Shown: one piece after another, positions 50,880-63,449 of the stretch
How positions within the stretch are numbered: position 1 is the stretch's first letter
How the letters are laid out: every line of letters starts with the position of its first letter
From: Lithospermum erythrorhizon
Lineage: Eukaryota; Streptophyta; Magnoliopsida; Boraginales; Boraginaceae
Direction: 5' to 3'
Length of the DNA: 64,000 nucleotides
Assembly (NCBI GenBank): GCA_019722365.1
Contig: JADFUC010001995.1
Location: 310,001 to 374,000, forward strand
Notes under the pieces: model-generated
Databases searched by the model: none
Seen by the model: only the letters and a program-made list of their open reading frames with translations
What the model was told of the DNA's origin: nothing
Translations under genes and position numbers: made by a program

Positions 50880-52220
50880 TACCCTTGTTTCATCTCTTTT
50901 TAGTCTCAAGGAGTTGCTAACAATGCTGGGACTTAGAAGAATATACTTGACAGCAACAAGAAATCTTTTGAAGAGTCTAAAGACTAAAACAATCCGATCA
51001 AATAAGAGAAAATCTATAAAGTAGGATCATGAATGCTTCATCGAAAGCTCATATGGCCGATCATTTTGACGATCCATGCAATTATTAATCAAATGCAGTT
51101 CAAGATTTAAGATTTCGAATGAGAAGGCCATTGTTTCTACTAATTGCAGAAGCTTTATCAAATTACGACAACTACTTCACTCAAAGGCGAATAATGGGCA
51201 AGTTTGGTTTGACACCTATCCGTGTTGCATACCGCTTACGCCGCGATGCTCACGATATGGCGCTCTCCGCTGGATGCTTGTGATGAGTATGAAAATTGAG
51301 AATCTATCGCACTTCAGAAATAAACACTCGTAATTTTGCAAAAGTGAGTAATTGCCTTTGTTTGCCATTTAGTCACTTAAGACGACTAAACGCGGGAGGA
51401 CTCATAGACTAATACTACAAGTCAAGTCAAAAGAGCGTGGTTTCCCGTGAAACGATTGGAAGTATCGATTGCATGCATTGGGAGCGCGGAGGAATTGTCC
51501 TAAGGCTCGGGTAAAGGACAGCTTACAGGCTATGGACACAAGGGCACGGCACAAGGCTCCCGAGGCAAATGGCTCCTATGATTCAGGATACGGGCATGCT
51601 TTTTTTTTGGCTTTGCCCGAACATCGAACGACATTAATGTTCTCCCAGATTAAATAACGGTTTTGACGCATTACTGGCCTCCTGGGTGAAGCCCGAGGTG
51701 AACTTACCGTGGAACGGATCGCGCGAGCAATTCAGGCCGCTATCTTGCCGCGACGGTATCTATCCTAAATGGCCTCGCCTTTTGTACAAATGATTCAAAT
51801 GCCCTAAGCAACAAAGCGCAATTGCTTGCCAAAACAACAAGAATCACGCAGGCGACGCTGAACGAAAGCATTCGGGTTTCAAAACATTTTGCCATTATTC
51901 GCCAACCACTAGATACGATATCGATGTCTTTGTAAAGATAACGAGACACGCATTATTTTACATAAATACGATAAATTTTATGACTTAACGGATACATATT
52001 CACTAAATCGAAAATCTCGACTTCGAACCATCGAACAATCCTGGATCGAGCTCGCCTTTCAATGTCCAAACACAAGCGCACTCTCAATTTCAAGCGCATA
52101 AGTCCAAGTGCCGATTCAATCGGATATTCATAGTCGAGCTGCACTACGTGATGTGGGTCAAAGATATTCAAATAAGAAGGGGATCTCGCCGACTATATCC
52201 GAATAAATTTGGAACCCTCG
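50880..52220 (+). pseudogene. Harbinger ORF2 (DDE transposase), broken
   Basis: Family landmarks occur in order but in different frames. FRMRRPLFLLIAEALSNYDN and FTQRRIMGKFGLTPI are the N-terminal part. DCMHWE at about 51472 is the first catalytic Asp region. CPKA is then followed by SYDSGYGHAFFLALPEH, matching the usual SYDLWIWHAFFGxPG. DGIYPKWP at about 51750 is the second catalytic Asp. An AERKHSGFKTFCHYS block matches VERAFGVLQxRFAI and holds the catalytic Glu position. Multiple stops and one-base indels make it inactive. Confidence 0.85.
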
Positions 52221-52699
52221 AAGATTTTAAAAAAACCTCAAGTTTATTATAAGCTCTTATTGTGCGTTTTATCAGACGTTTTCAATACGCATGACAAGCC
52301 ATTATTATGTAATGCATTCGTTCGAGCGATTAATAATATTGTGTGTTATTTTTAAAAACATTTAATATTATTTATTGTATTAAAATATTACGGATTTTAA
52401 AATTCAAAAAATATATATACTATTAAAAAATATAGTTTTAAAATATATATTTAAATAAAAAATATTAAAAAAATTATTAAAATATTTTAAAATAATTAAA
52501 ATATTAAAATTATTAAAAATATATTTTAAAAATTTATAATATTATTTATTGTATTATTAAATTTAATAATTATATATATGAAATAAAGAAAGAGAAATGA
52601 AAAGGCTTTATATGTCGATGCGGCGAAAGTAATTCGACACTTCGAATGACACCTCACGCCGGGTTGCAAAAAGCGGTTATTTCGGCGCCGCGTTCGATT

Positions 52700-55285
52700 T
52701 TGCGAGTAGAAGCTCGCCGGGCCTCCACACTGGCCGCGATACTAAGAGAGCCAGAGATAGCAGCAAAATCAAATGCTCTTATGATTATTCAAAACAAGGA
52801 AGAAAAATGAGAAGTTACGAACTCGGATTCGTTTGAATATATAACTATAGTACATTACACCTAGATGCCTCTGATATCAAGCTTTTACCTACATAAACAA
52901 CTTTGAGACCTTTTCTACTTCTCCTCAAATTCTACATCGATTACATCCTTGCTCGATTTTGAGGAAGGAGTGGTACCTCGGCTGCCCTGAACAGTTTATT
53001 GTAGCCAGTAAATTGTTTTTACAAGCTGACATTCTCCTACACGGATAAACAGTCAGCTTCAAGAAAATTTTCCAAATGAAGCTAACCAAAGTGCCCAACA
53101 AAACCACCTAAGATGTCCAACTCAGAATGTCTGTTATATCAAAGCAATGCCTTTAGTTTCAGTATCGCTATGCATAACAAAGAAACCATGTATTATTTTG
53201 GAGAAAATTGCAAAGGACTGCAAAATAGCACCGCACTTTAGTTTTAGAACTATAAGCAACATTTAGCAGTTCATCACCAATCTTCAATGAAATTACTGCA
53301 CAATAGAACTTGCTAATCCTATGACCGGATGCCGTAGATAAGCTCTGCATATATTCTTTAATCACGGTGATTGTTGGCAACAACCCCAATCAGAAGAGTG
53401 GGGTCCAACAAATGAAGCACGCCTAGTGCAATTTATAACAAAGTGGAAAAGCCATCCTGACAGAGCAAACCAAAGAAAGAAAACTGTCTGCACACAACAA
53501 TATTTAGAAGAAGCCTAAACAATTTGAATGAAGCTAATTAGCTACTAGTTGTTGAGAGATATACCGCTGTGCATGTAAATATCAGCTTTTAGCCCTTTTC
53601 CAAATGTCAAAGTTCAACTAAATATCCCCAAAAAAATGACCAAATTCATGATGCCTTGCTAAAAGAAAAGAACCTCATATCACATTGAACTTTTAATAAG
53701 GTGTGGTGGACTCGCAACACCAATAACACAAACATAAATTGAACACTACTAATTGGATCAATACAAATAATGCATAAACACCCTAAATTGAACACTACTA
53801 ATTGCATATAGTCTTATCGAAAAGAAGTACAGACACCACTACTTCGTCTTAATGGCGTGCCAGGAAATCATTTAATTGCCTCCTGTACTGCAAAACATGA
53901 AATTGCATCTAATTAAATAACTACACAAAACTCAAATATCTCAGTACCTCCATCCTCAAAAGATTGTCAATTAAATATCTAAATACAATATTTTCAACCT
54001 ATTCTACCATTAACACGACAACTTATATCAAATTAAAGTTACGTATGTCAATTAATTCCTAAAAATTCGTTACTTTTCACCATTTAAAATCAAACTTTAA
54101 CAATCTTTATTGGGATGCACGTAGTACTTCACTACAATTATTTCAACACTATATGTTAAGAGTCCATTAGTATTCATATCAAAACCAATTGATAATCAAT
54201 GGATAAAGCACATTGCCTTATTATTAACCAACTACCAAATTTTGTAGAGTATGCGTTTGATCTTGATCCATGTTCACATCGCATGAATTAAATCCTGACT
54301 GCTACTTAATCGTCATTCCACATGATACGACTCGCCTGGCTCTGCGCCTCGGTAATCAATTATCTTAACCTCGAATGAACGAAATGATCTCCGAGCCGTC
54401 CGACCGAAAGCGGGCGCCATGACCGACTACATACACTTCGACGAATGCTTAAGAATGATTCAAATAAGCATTTAAAAGACTAAGCATTTAAATTTCATGA
54501 TTAACCTTCAAACGGTGAAATAAATACTAGATTTATAAAAAGATAAGACAAAAAAACATGACGTGACTGAATCCCACTACCATACAAGAACACGCCGTTT
54601 CAATTAATAACAAAGACATCAAGTATTCTATTTCAATTCATGGACGCTAACGCTTAATAAAATTCAATTCCGCACAACTCGCTAATTCTTATAAGTATAT
54701 CCAGAGAACATTTTCTTTCCACATCACAAACCAATAATATTTTAATTCACGTTTTCATTAACTTCCTACATTAATGTAACTCTCCACTTGACCATATATA
54801 CGGATACACATGTGTACTTAACAGAGCTTGAGTCTATAGGGCTACATACTAAAATCAACATAGATTCTTAACACTAACACTTCATTTACAACAAAGCTAA
54901 GACTAACTAAAATAACAAATCCAATCATCATCAAATGAAATAATCAGAGCTAATTCCAACCCTTAAGCCAATTTCTTCCAAAATCAATCGCAAACTCCAT
55001 CTTCGAGTAATAAAGTGATCAAAAAGGATTCAAAGATCAAATTTAAATCGGCCCCTCAATAATTTAAAATATAGAAGAACACCATCATCGACGAAAGTAT
55101 ACGAATATTACATAACCAAAATAGAATGATAGTTTAAACTACAATTCAAAAGTGAAAATCTTATTATAGGGCAATTGCATCCTCATCAAGCTCATTACTT
55201 GAAAACATTTGATGATATCCATATCATCGTTGTAAGCAATTTTCACTTTTCTCAACATAAGTAACTAAACAATCATTGCTTCTCA
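52700..55285. other. Intergenic DNA with one possible orphan exon
   Basis: No gene could be built. On the minus strand a TTGCAG acceptor at about 53886 is followed by YRRQLNDFLARH and a stop (ends near 53848), which looks like a terminal exon; no partner exon was identified. A GC-richer patch at 54330-54430 reads MAPAFGRTARRSFRSFEV on the minus strand, unrecognised. Confidence 0.35.
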
Positions 55286-55289
55286 CGAT

Positions 55290-56350
55290 TCAGCCATTTT
55301 ATTTCTCTTCATTCTTTACAGTTCAAACCTCGAAATACTATTTCAATGGGGCTTGTCGCCGCCATCGTAAATGCCAAAGTTTTACTTACAAGTTTGTATA
55401 CAAATCTAAAAGTCTTGTGCTTTTTGTTCGACTGTAGTCTCGAAAGATCCGAGATCTCTAACTTGAAAATTATCATCCATCTCGACACTCCTCGAATATA
55501 GCCTTTAAAAGCTTGGCCGGCCAACCCTTATCGCAACATCATTAAAGTAATTTTGATGTAGTATTGCCTTACCACAAAGTGATTTTAGTGTTAAAAAGCT
55601 CTCGAAATGAAAAAGCGTAGACTTAAACATGCGATACATCAGAACAATTTGAAATTTTCAGAGTAAACCCATCATTTAATTCTTTCAATATCAAATCTTA
55701 TGACATTTAATAAAAACAATCATTTTTGAAATGATTTCAATATCGATTACCGTCAAAAAAGACGAAATGACTTTATTATATATCTCACGCATCGCGTATC
55801 CATGTCGACATCGCGATCTCAAGGTTACTGGCGCAGGATCCGCTTTTTCTCATTTTCTGAAATATTTTCTTGTTAATTTCCACAAGTTTCATGGCATTCA
55901 CAATATCTTGGTCATCCCTTTCTAATGCTTCAGACAAATCATTTGTTACTGATAAAACATCCACCATCAAGTGCAACATAAAAACAAAACGAAAAGTCTT
56001 CATAATCAATAACAAACTTTGTGGTTCACCCTCTGAATCCCTATCATCTTCCAACTCTTCAAACACTTCGATAATTGGAGTAAACAAATCTTTCAACCTA
56101 CAAAGAGTTCAGAAATGAGAACCCTAACGTGTATCACCCGGTCTTGCAATAGACAATTCTTGATTTAATCCGGTACCAGTTTCCATCAAATCTTGTTCAA
56201 TTAGGATTCGCAAAACGAGAAACTTCAGCCTTTGTATTAAGCAAAAGCATGTCGCATTGTTGACACGCAAAAAAACAAACAATTCGAGACACTTCAAGAA
56301 AAAAACTTACCTTTGCGGATTTCTGCCATTGCTGCGCCAATTGAAGTTAT
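55290..56350 (-). mobile_element. hAT-superfamily transposase remnant (ZMYM/TTF-type)
   Basis: Minus-strand pieces of a plant hAT transposase of the kind annotated 'zinc finger MYM-type protein 1-like'. ARPGDTR followed by a stop and GSHF at about 56150-56110 matches RPGDTRWGSHY. Next comes LKDLFTPIIEVFEELEDD and MKTFRFVFMLHLMVDVLSVT. Then LSEALERDDQDIVNAMKLVE is clearly the conserved LSxALQxxDQDIxNAM region (ORF 56096..55785). Further on FVYKLVSKTLAFTMAATSPI and EIVFRGLN (55524..55309) match the C-terminal dimerisation domain (VYKLIxLALxLPVATAxVER). Stops and gaps separate the pieces. Element ends and target duplication were not found. Confidence 0.8.
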
Positions 56351-56639
56351 AAGCCCTAAATATATTTAAAAAATTACTATTATATCGACTAAAAATATAA
56401 AAATGTATATCAAAAGATAAAAATAAACACCTTTTTGGATGGGGTGTTGTGGAGCCAAATTGACTTCTCAATTTGGGATTGAGGGTGGTTTGAGAGCAAA
56501 AAGTGAGAAAAATAGGACACTACTACCATCTCGAAAGCTATTTTAGTTTGGCAAATTTAGGCATACCTTGGACCACTCATGTAAGCATAATCTCGATCAA
56601 GATCTCAAAAAACGACATCGCTTTCATTTTGCGCTGTCC

Positions 56640-56885
56640 CTCATTGGCTTAAATTCCTCACCAACAGAGTGATAAACCTGACGCTACCGTGACGGCCACA
56701 CAACGGTTGCCTGCATTAACGCAGAACCACTCATTAATTTGGTGAACGAATTTCAACAAATACGCAGCACCGCCGGCGCTCAACCCGCTGACGCGGGTAA
56801 GACAATTCCCTACGCAGCCTACGCCCGCGGACGCGCCCCGCGACCGACAAGATCCTAGCTCTATAGTGAGCAGATTAGTTACAAC
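56640..56885. other. GC-rich patch of unknown origin
   Basis: A stretch with GACGCGGG, CGCCCGCGGACGCG and CCGCCGGCG words, far GC-richer than its surroundings. Open frames on the minus strand (56903..56658) look like composition effects. It may be the end of another Harbinger-like element, because GACGCG words also occur near 48760. Confidence 0.35.
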
Positions 56886-56889
56886 ATAG

Positions 56890-57800
56890 AACTTTCGAAA
56901 CATGGTGACTCCTATTAATGCGCTCTCCAGCGCTTTGGATTGCGCTATGTGGAGGTGGTGGGCTCCAGGAGGTAAAGGGTGTCATGTCATGGTGGTTGTC
57001 ATCACTTAAGGTTCTGAATAGATTTTGGAAATTATAGAATTGTACGATAAGACTAGTACTATAAAAATCTGATGATGTCTGAATTATAGTCTTCATTAGA
57101 TTGATCGACAAGTCTTGTTTGGCCCCTAGTTAACATAATACATCCGATTTATTTCGTTGATGGCCATTGTCCTCTACTTAACATGCAGAACTTTCATTAA
57201 TTTTTAGTTTTAATAAACGCGATTTTCATTTTAAAAACTATATTATCAATAAGAAATAAATCATCTTTTCTCTTGTTTGGATAATTCGAACTCAATAACT
57301 TCCAAAACTAGACTCTCACAGTAGCTGCATTTATCTTTGCTATATATTTAATGCTGAAATATATTGATACTATTTGTATGTAAACTACTTATATATATTA
57401 ATTACTTTGGCGACATACCACCCCAGAAAGCACTGGGGAAACATAAAGATTAATAATTTCGGTCTTTACGCTAAAGATAAATTCTGACTATTATTAAAAC
57501 GAATCTTATATTAAAGTTTTAAAATTATACGCTTCTAGTCATTTAATCAAGACACACTAATAACTCTTTCATAAGATTCCTTCCACGTCGGTATACACTG
57601 CCATTACTATTCAATATTTTTCTATACATTACTTAACAATAATGATTAAATACTACATAAAAGTTTAGTGTAAAAAATCCCAGTAGTAAAAATCTAAGAT
57701 CCTCAATTAACAACCACAATAAATGAATAAATAAACAAACAACCTAAAGTGAGACAATAATTGTTGAAGCAAATCCATTGCCAAGATCACACTCGCCGGA
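56890..57800. other. Intergenic DNA upstream of the TMEM120-like gene
   Basis: No feature recognised other than the leader of the following gene. Confidence 0.35.
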
Positions 57801-57802
57801 AA

Positions 57803-60800
57803 ATGGGCGACACGGCGGCGGAGGAAGTTTCAAGACTGGTGGAGCAAGCCAAGGAGTTACAAGATGTAGCTGCTTCATTGATCTCAAGAACAACTCGAGA
57901 AGAAGACTCGTTAAGGCAACGTGTTGCTGTTCTTGATTCCAATATTCAACGTCTCAGATCTTCCATTAGGAAAACTAATCTTCATTCAAATCTAGCTCAA
58001 AAGGTCACTTTTTTTATGTGTATAATTTATAATTTAGCATGCATTTTTCAATTAGATTGTCCATTTTGATTTTAAATGGTAAAAAGTAACAATCTTGATT
58101 CAATTCTAGCTCAAAAGGTTTTTTATGTGTATTATTTGTGATTTAGCATGCATTTGCAATTTGGTAATGCCCCATTTCAAAAAGATTGTCCAGTTTGATT
58201 TTAAATGGTAAAAAGTAGCAATCTTTGTAGCATTTGAATTGGTTCTTATTTTACTATAAGAAGAATGGTGTATAGCTGTATTTAGCTCTTATTTTACCAT
58301 ATTCTTTAGTTTGATTTTCAATGGTGAAAAGTAGCAATCTTTTTAGCATTTGAATCGGTTCTTAGTTTACTATAATTTATTTTGGTAGGAAAAAGAATTG
58401 TTTAAAGCTATAGTTTGCTCCTTATTTTTCGTATGCTAGTCGGGTTTGTCCAGTTTGATTTTGAATGGTTTAAATTAGCAATCTTTTTAGCATTTGAATT
58501 GGTTCTTATTTTACTATAATTTGGTTTAGTTGGAGGAAGAATTGTTTAAAGCTAGATACGTGCTAAGTGAAAGTGATGCGGCTGCATTTCTCCCTGGAAA
58601 ATCTCATGGGAGGTTCAGATGCTCTGTTATCAATTTGTATTATCAATTGCATGTTCAATCTATATATTTTTCTTGTTTGATTTGAATTTACTGTTAGTAT
58701 AGATTTAATTGATAATGAGGATGGTTTATTGAAATATGAATAGGGAGGTTCTTGCGGATGTTCCTTGGTCCAATAAATGTCCGTGCAAATAGGAGAGATA
58801 TTCAGCTCAAAGTGAAAGAGGAATACAATGAGTTTAGAGTAAGTTAGTTTATTCTCAAGCTTCTATCTTGTTTTATCTTGTATATGTATTGGAAAAATAA
58901 TTTGATCAAGTTTCTCAACAAAATGCAACAATGCCTTTAAAGAGGTTCCTGCCGAAGCGAGGTAAGGACTAAGGGGGTCGAATTATACACTGCCTTACGC
59001 ATGTGACAACAGGGAGTTTGTTTCCAAATTGATCCAAGAGAAGAAAATTGCATTATCTAACAAAAAATAGCCATCACTCAATAACATGGAGTAATGTTGT
59101 TAACTAGGCATGCATAGTAAGAACCTAGTTTGCGAGTGATGTTGGTATATTTGGAAGTGAATTCGTTATAAGTTTATTATTGATATATATTTGGATACCG
59201 GATACGCTTAGCAGTTCAAGCAATCACAGATATGAACCGTTTGCATTATGATAGTGAAACAGTTCAAAAGACAGGCCTTCTTGTGACTGTATGCTTAAGA
59301 TTCCACAATTTTCTTATGGCAGGATAGAACAGCATTTCTGTTCATTTTATTCCCAGCACTGTTGCTCATGTTAAGCTCACGGATTTGGGGTGGATGTTTA
59401 CCAGCCTTGCCTGTTCAACTTTATACGGTAACATGACTTCTGGAAGATGAATTTGGATATGAATACTGGAATGCCTTTTCAATTTGGTTACGAATCATGT
59501 TGTGCTGAACCTTCTGTTTTCCTTCTTGTGCTTTCACCTTGCAGGGCTGGTTGCTACATCTTTACACAGGGTTGGCTTTGAGAGAAAATATATTGAGAGT
59601 CAATGGAAGTGATATTCGTCCATGGTAAACTTTTTCATACATATGAAAGTTAGTATGCATGTCTTTCATGGTCAAATGTGTTTTGTGCATACTTTATCCA
59701 GTTATTTTCCAATATTTGGAATTTTTTGTGTGGTGCTGACATGTCATGCTTTTCTGGCCGAAAGTACTGTTCTGTAATTATTTTTGTTATCTTGTAACCT
59801 GAAATTGGGATGAGAGTTTATGCGACTCTTTAAGTCTTAATAGACTTGACCTGATCCACAGTGGAATCAGCAGTTTGTACATAATTCAATGCTTTTATCA
59901 TGTCATAGAGCCAAAATGTGAATCCGGCATGTTATGTATTATTTTTCAGGTGGATATACCATCATTATTGTGCCATGGCTATGGCACTTATCAGTCTGAC
60001 TTGGGAGATTGAGAAGGGTCCCAATTGCTCCCAGAAGCAGGTCTGGTATTTGTATTAATTCAGAGTGATAAGGCATGTATAAAACTATATTCATCATCTT
60101 CAGTATTTCCTCCTCCTCCCCCCCCCACACACACACACACCTGCTGCCTAGGATCTTATTCAATAGAAACTGGCTATAACAGTTGGGAGTGCGGCTTTTT
60201 TTGATATGGGCTATAGTGCAAGGAGTAGCAATGCTTCTCCAGAATCGATATCAGAGACAAAGACTCTATACCCGAATCGCATTAGGCAAGGTACAAGACT
60301 TCTTGCGGATATACTCCTTATACTCGATGATCTTCTTATTAGCATGTACTTTTCCGTTTTGAATTTTGACTGCTATCTAAGTTTACTGGACACTAAAATT
60401 TAATCATCTTAAAGAAAACCCCATCATGTTAGTTATTTATTGCATTTGGACACCGATGTAATAGTGCAAGGAGTGTTTTTAGTAAATAGTTATATAGCTC
60501 CTGTGATGCCATGATCAGATAATCCACTTGTTAATAATTATAACTAGTAGAAGAATGAGGCAAAACAGTAAATAGTATCAGTACATACAAGAATAAAATA
60601 CGTCAATCAGTGTAAACAATGATTGTGACCTTAAATTTGAGGGCGAGAGTAATTTATTTATTCTTAAGACATTTTAGTAAAGAGACCAGTTAGATTCGAA
60701 GCAACATCCAGTATCAGGTTTTAGGTATCAATCAAGTTATGTTTAATGTACTGCCTTGTAGGCCCGGAGAATGGACATTGTATGGGGAGAAACTGCTGGA

Positions 60801-61435
60801 GTTGAAGGCCAGCTAAAATTATTATATCTTCTGCTTTTCTTCCTGCAGGTAAGAGGTTTCAAAAGTTGTTTTTCAAATTCAAATACTTTATGACATTAAG
60901 TGTACTTGATATGTTTTATATCTTTTTGGCTGCTACATTGTTAATACAATGAGCTGTATGACTTTGATGCATATTAATACAATGAGCTGTATGACTTCCT
61001 TCAGATATTCGAAGCATATTGTGGAGTCCAATTGCTCAAAACTGCAGTTGTTGGTGTCGTCTCTGAGTGGCAGGTAACAATGTCCTAGATTTGCTACTTA
61101 TAATGTTTGTTTGGGTATCTTCGGGTCTGCTATGTTTCTAACTTTCTATCCTGTCAAATTTTATTGTACTTAATGTTCTACCATCATATTTATCAAGGGT
61201 GGATAATCCACCGTGGATTATAGTTAAACTCTGAAATACTTATATATATATATATAATATAATTGCACCCTTAAATATTCTGTTGCAGGTCGTGACATGT
61301 GGGATCCTTCTAGTAATCATGGCAGTTGGAAATTTTGCAAATACAGTGGAGACCCTTGCGACAAAGAGTCGAGTAAAAGCGAAGATGAAGAGAGGTAAAA
61401 GTAAACAAGACCTGGAACAGGACAAGAGTTTATGA
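57803..61435 (+). CDS. TMEM120/TMPIT-like multi-pass membrane protein
   Basis: Ten exons, 57803..58003, 58530..58612, 58748..58838, 59323..59427, 59545..59624, 59950..60040, 60183..60290, 60762..60848, 61005..61073 and 61289..61435, join in frame to 353 residues, near the family length of about 340. The start MGDTAAEEVSRLVEQAKELQ follows the family; an upstream in-frame ATG (57761) would add 14 unlikely residues. The N-terminal third is a coiled coil (to about 95). The core begins at RFLRMFLGPINVRANRRD and has six membrane segments, with family motifs RENILRVNGSDIRPWW, WIYHHYCAMAMALISLTW, QNRYQRQRLYTRIALGK, MDVVWGETAGVEGQL and a basic C-terminus KAKMKRGKSKQ. Animal TMEM120A/TACAN is an ER and nuclear-envelope protein with an ELO-elongase-like fold that binds coenzyme A; its proposed channel role is disputed. 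The plant function is unknown. Confidence 0.95.
60126..60140. repeat. (CA)n microsatellite in a TMEM120-like intron
   Basis: A short CA/AC run directly after a C-rich stretch, within the intron before the exon at 60183. Confidence 0.8.
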
Positions 61436-61439
61436 TATG

Positions 61440-62070
61440 GACCAACGATATCGTAGGGTGGTTGAGTTCATAACAACACAATGTTTATAGTTACTTTTAT
61501 ATGTCATTCTTGAAGTGGTTGTTAGATCTTTGTTTGGTAGGTTTGCTGATGCTTTCTTGACAATATCAGATTTAGGAAAGATTGGTTGTTGCAGAGTTTG
61601 ATCTACAATGCACATCCAATCTTTTATGCTCGCTAGATCTCGTCCTAATTTCGAGTAAATGCTTTTGTTGAATAATGTATGTGCTTTCAGTTCGAAATAG
61701 ACCTTAAATACCTTTTGTCCTACAGTTTATCAATTGCAACCTAACTCGTGTTCCCTATTTCCCAATACCAACCAAACTCTTTCCTGATAGGATTTTTTTT
61801 GGGCGTACGGACCGACCAACAAGTGTAATGAAGAATGTTGTAATGATATGAAATTAGCAATTTACAATTTGTTGGTACCACTGTTTCAATAGTGTTTTTT
61901 TTTTTTGCTAGAACATCTATAGAGCCCTTGTCAGAATTGAGAAGCCTAAAGATTCACATGAAACGTAGTACTACAAGAAAAAGCCATTAAACTGATGACC
62001 ACCTTCAAAATTGAATCAACTGCACCAATGATCCATACCCAATTTTGTTCTGTCTTTGACTTGAAACCTT
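61440..62070. other. Space between convergent genes
   Basis: Probably the 3' UTRs of the two convergent genes. A run of 13 T followed by GCTAGAAC lies near 61895. Confidence 0.45.
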
Positions 62071-62073
62071 ACT

Positions 62074-63442
62074 TCAGAAAGATGCCCATGCTTGGTTGGT
62101 TGGTGGCTTAACAGGAGTGGATAATGTGGGAACTGAACCCAAATTCTTGAACAAACCAAGTTTATCCAGATACCATTCGAAGAATTTTCCACCTCCATAT
62201 GAAACACCAGAGACTATAACTCCTATAATAAGGTAGCAGACGACTGTTCTAATATATGTCTGGGGTGGTCTCTGAACATATGCTTTTAATGTTGCTAGTA
62301 CAAGGATGCACAGAAACGAAGCCACTGCAACTGCTAAAAGCTTGAGTTCCTTGTGGTCACTTTTGCGGAAGGAGAAGTAGAAGATGGCGGGAGCCATTGA
62401 CCCGACCAGGAGATAGGATAAAATAGCTACGAATGCGTGCAGTACAAAATTCTGCCTCATGCCTAGCAGTTCTCGATACTTATTGATCCTCTCAGGAACT
62501 TGATTTACTGCATCGTCAGGTCGATCATTCTTCAATTGGCACAGCTGTGGGATCACATGAGAAAGTATTGAAAAAGCATGGAAGAAGTTATGAAGAAGAC
62601 AATGGCAAATGCAGTACTTAGATAGCATGATCACTGATCAGTGCAAAAGTCTTGGTTAACAAATAACAATATTGAAGATTACATTATAACTGCAAAGCTC
62701 ACAACAAACATTATGATTAAATAAAATCACTGACATTATGAAATATAATGAAGATTCCTCCAATCAGATTAGCCAGTTGCAAAGCAAGAGTATTCACTGC
62801 AGTATTACATGAGATGTATTAGTTCGTTAAGAAATTAAGTAATGCTACCAACATACAGAATGCAGAATCACACTATTGCTAAAACAGGTCCAATAACAAA
62901 TCAATTCGGTTCTTCTGTGTTTTTCACAAATGTCATTAACAGAATAACATCAAAAGGATAAAAACTCGAACTTATAAAAGAAAATTTTAAAGCAACATTT
63001 AAGACTGACAAGCTTAGCTAGGTAGCAGAAATAGGGAAAACTTACATGTTGCAGCACCACCACCAGCTGATGATGAAATAACACTCAGACTTGTAATACA
63101 TTCATCTAAACCGCCATACACAATACTTTTAAATATCTCAATTGCATAACCTCGTCTTCCCAAAATCCTTTGTTCAGCTACTGGCTGTCGTGAATCATGT
63201 TCCTCTTTTGTAATCTGTGAACTCACCTCTGTCCCTGCTCCTTCAGTTTCAGTTGTTATTTCGCCTGCAAGAAGAGTCGATAATTGGCTGATGAAATAAT
63301 TATATATCCAAAAATTTAACCACATCATCTAGGAAACAATTCCTCGGTTGGGGAAGTAATTCTGATCTACCATAATAATTAGAAACAAATTGTAATCCTT
63401 ACATGAAGAAGCTTTTACAGCCACCTCCCAGTTAGCTTTCAT
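62074..63442 (-). CDS. MEB/VIT-like membrane protein, N-terminus uncertain
   Basis: Four exons on the minus strand, 63442..63403, 63264..63046, 62796..62735 and 62544..62074, join in frame and give 263 residues from a first Met (MKANWEVAVKASS). The next part is Glu/Thr-rich (EITTETEGAGTEVSSQITKE). Then follows IEIFKSIVYGGLDECITSLS (55-74), the start of the VIT-like region, and helices LNTLALQLANLIGGIFIIFH (87-106), NFVLHAFVAILSYLLVGSMA, LLAVAVASFLCILVLATLKA and TVVCYLIIGVIVSGVSYGGG. This matches plant MEMBRANE PROTEIN OF ER BODY 1/2-like proteins, distant relatives of vacuolar iron transporter VIT1. Arabidopsis MEB1/2 are ER-body membrane proteins reported to confer iron and manganese tolerance in yeast. 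Those proteins have longer N-termini, so further exons may lie beyond 63442 or outside the window. Confidence 0.82.
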
Positions 63443-63449
63443 GTTTTTC

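Larger units (their letters stand above)
48570..52690 (+). mobile_element. Degenerate PIF/Harbinger (Pong-like) DNA transposon
   Basis: A two-gene element: a MYB/SANT-like ORF1 (about 49010-50150) followed by a DDE transposase ORF2 (about 50880-52220), the order usual for Pong-like elements. Near the ends a short imperfect inverted pair can be read: TCGAAAGTGTCAATTTGAC at about 48626, against TCGAAGTGTCGAATTAC read on the minus strand from about 52657. Subterminal sequences are shared with the MITE at 16.5-17.1 kb, and that comparison suggests the ends lie somewhat outside this pair. Limits are therefore approximate, and the 3-bp target duplication was not fixed. Both ORFs carry stops and frameshifts, so the copy is not autonomous. 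Confidence 0.85.

Noticed and set aside
53160..53400. Minus-strand frame 53389..53168
   Set aside because: No recognisable domain and no supporting splice sites or neighbours.
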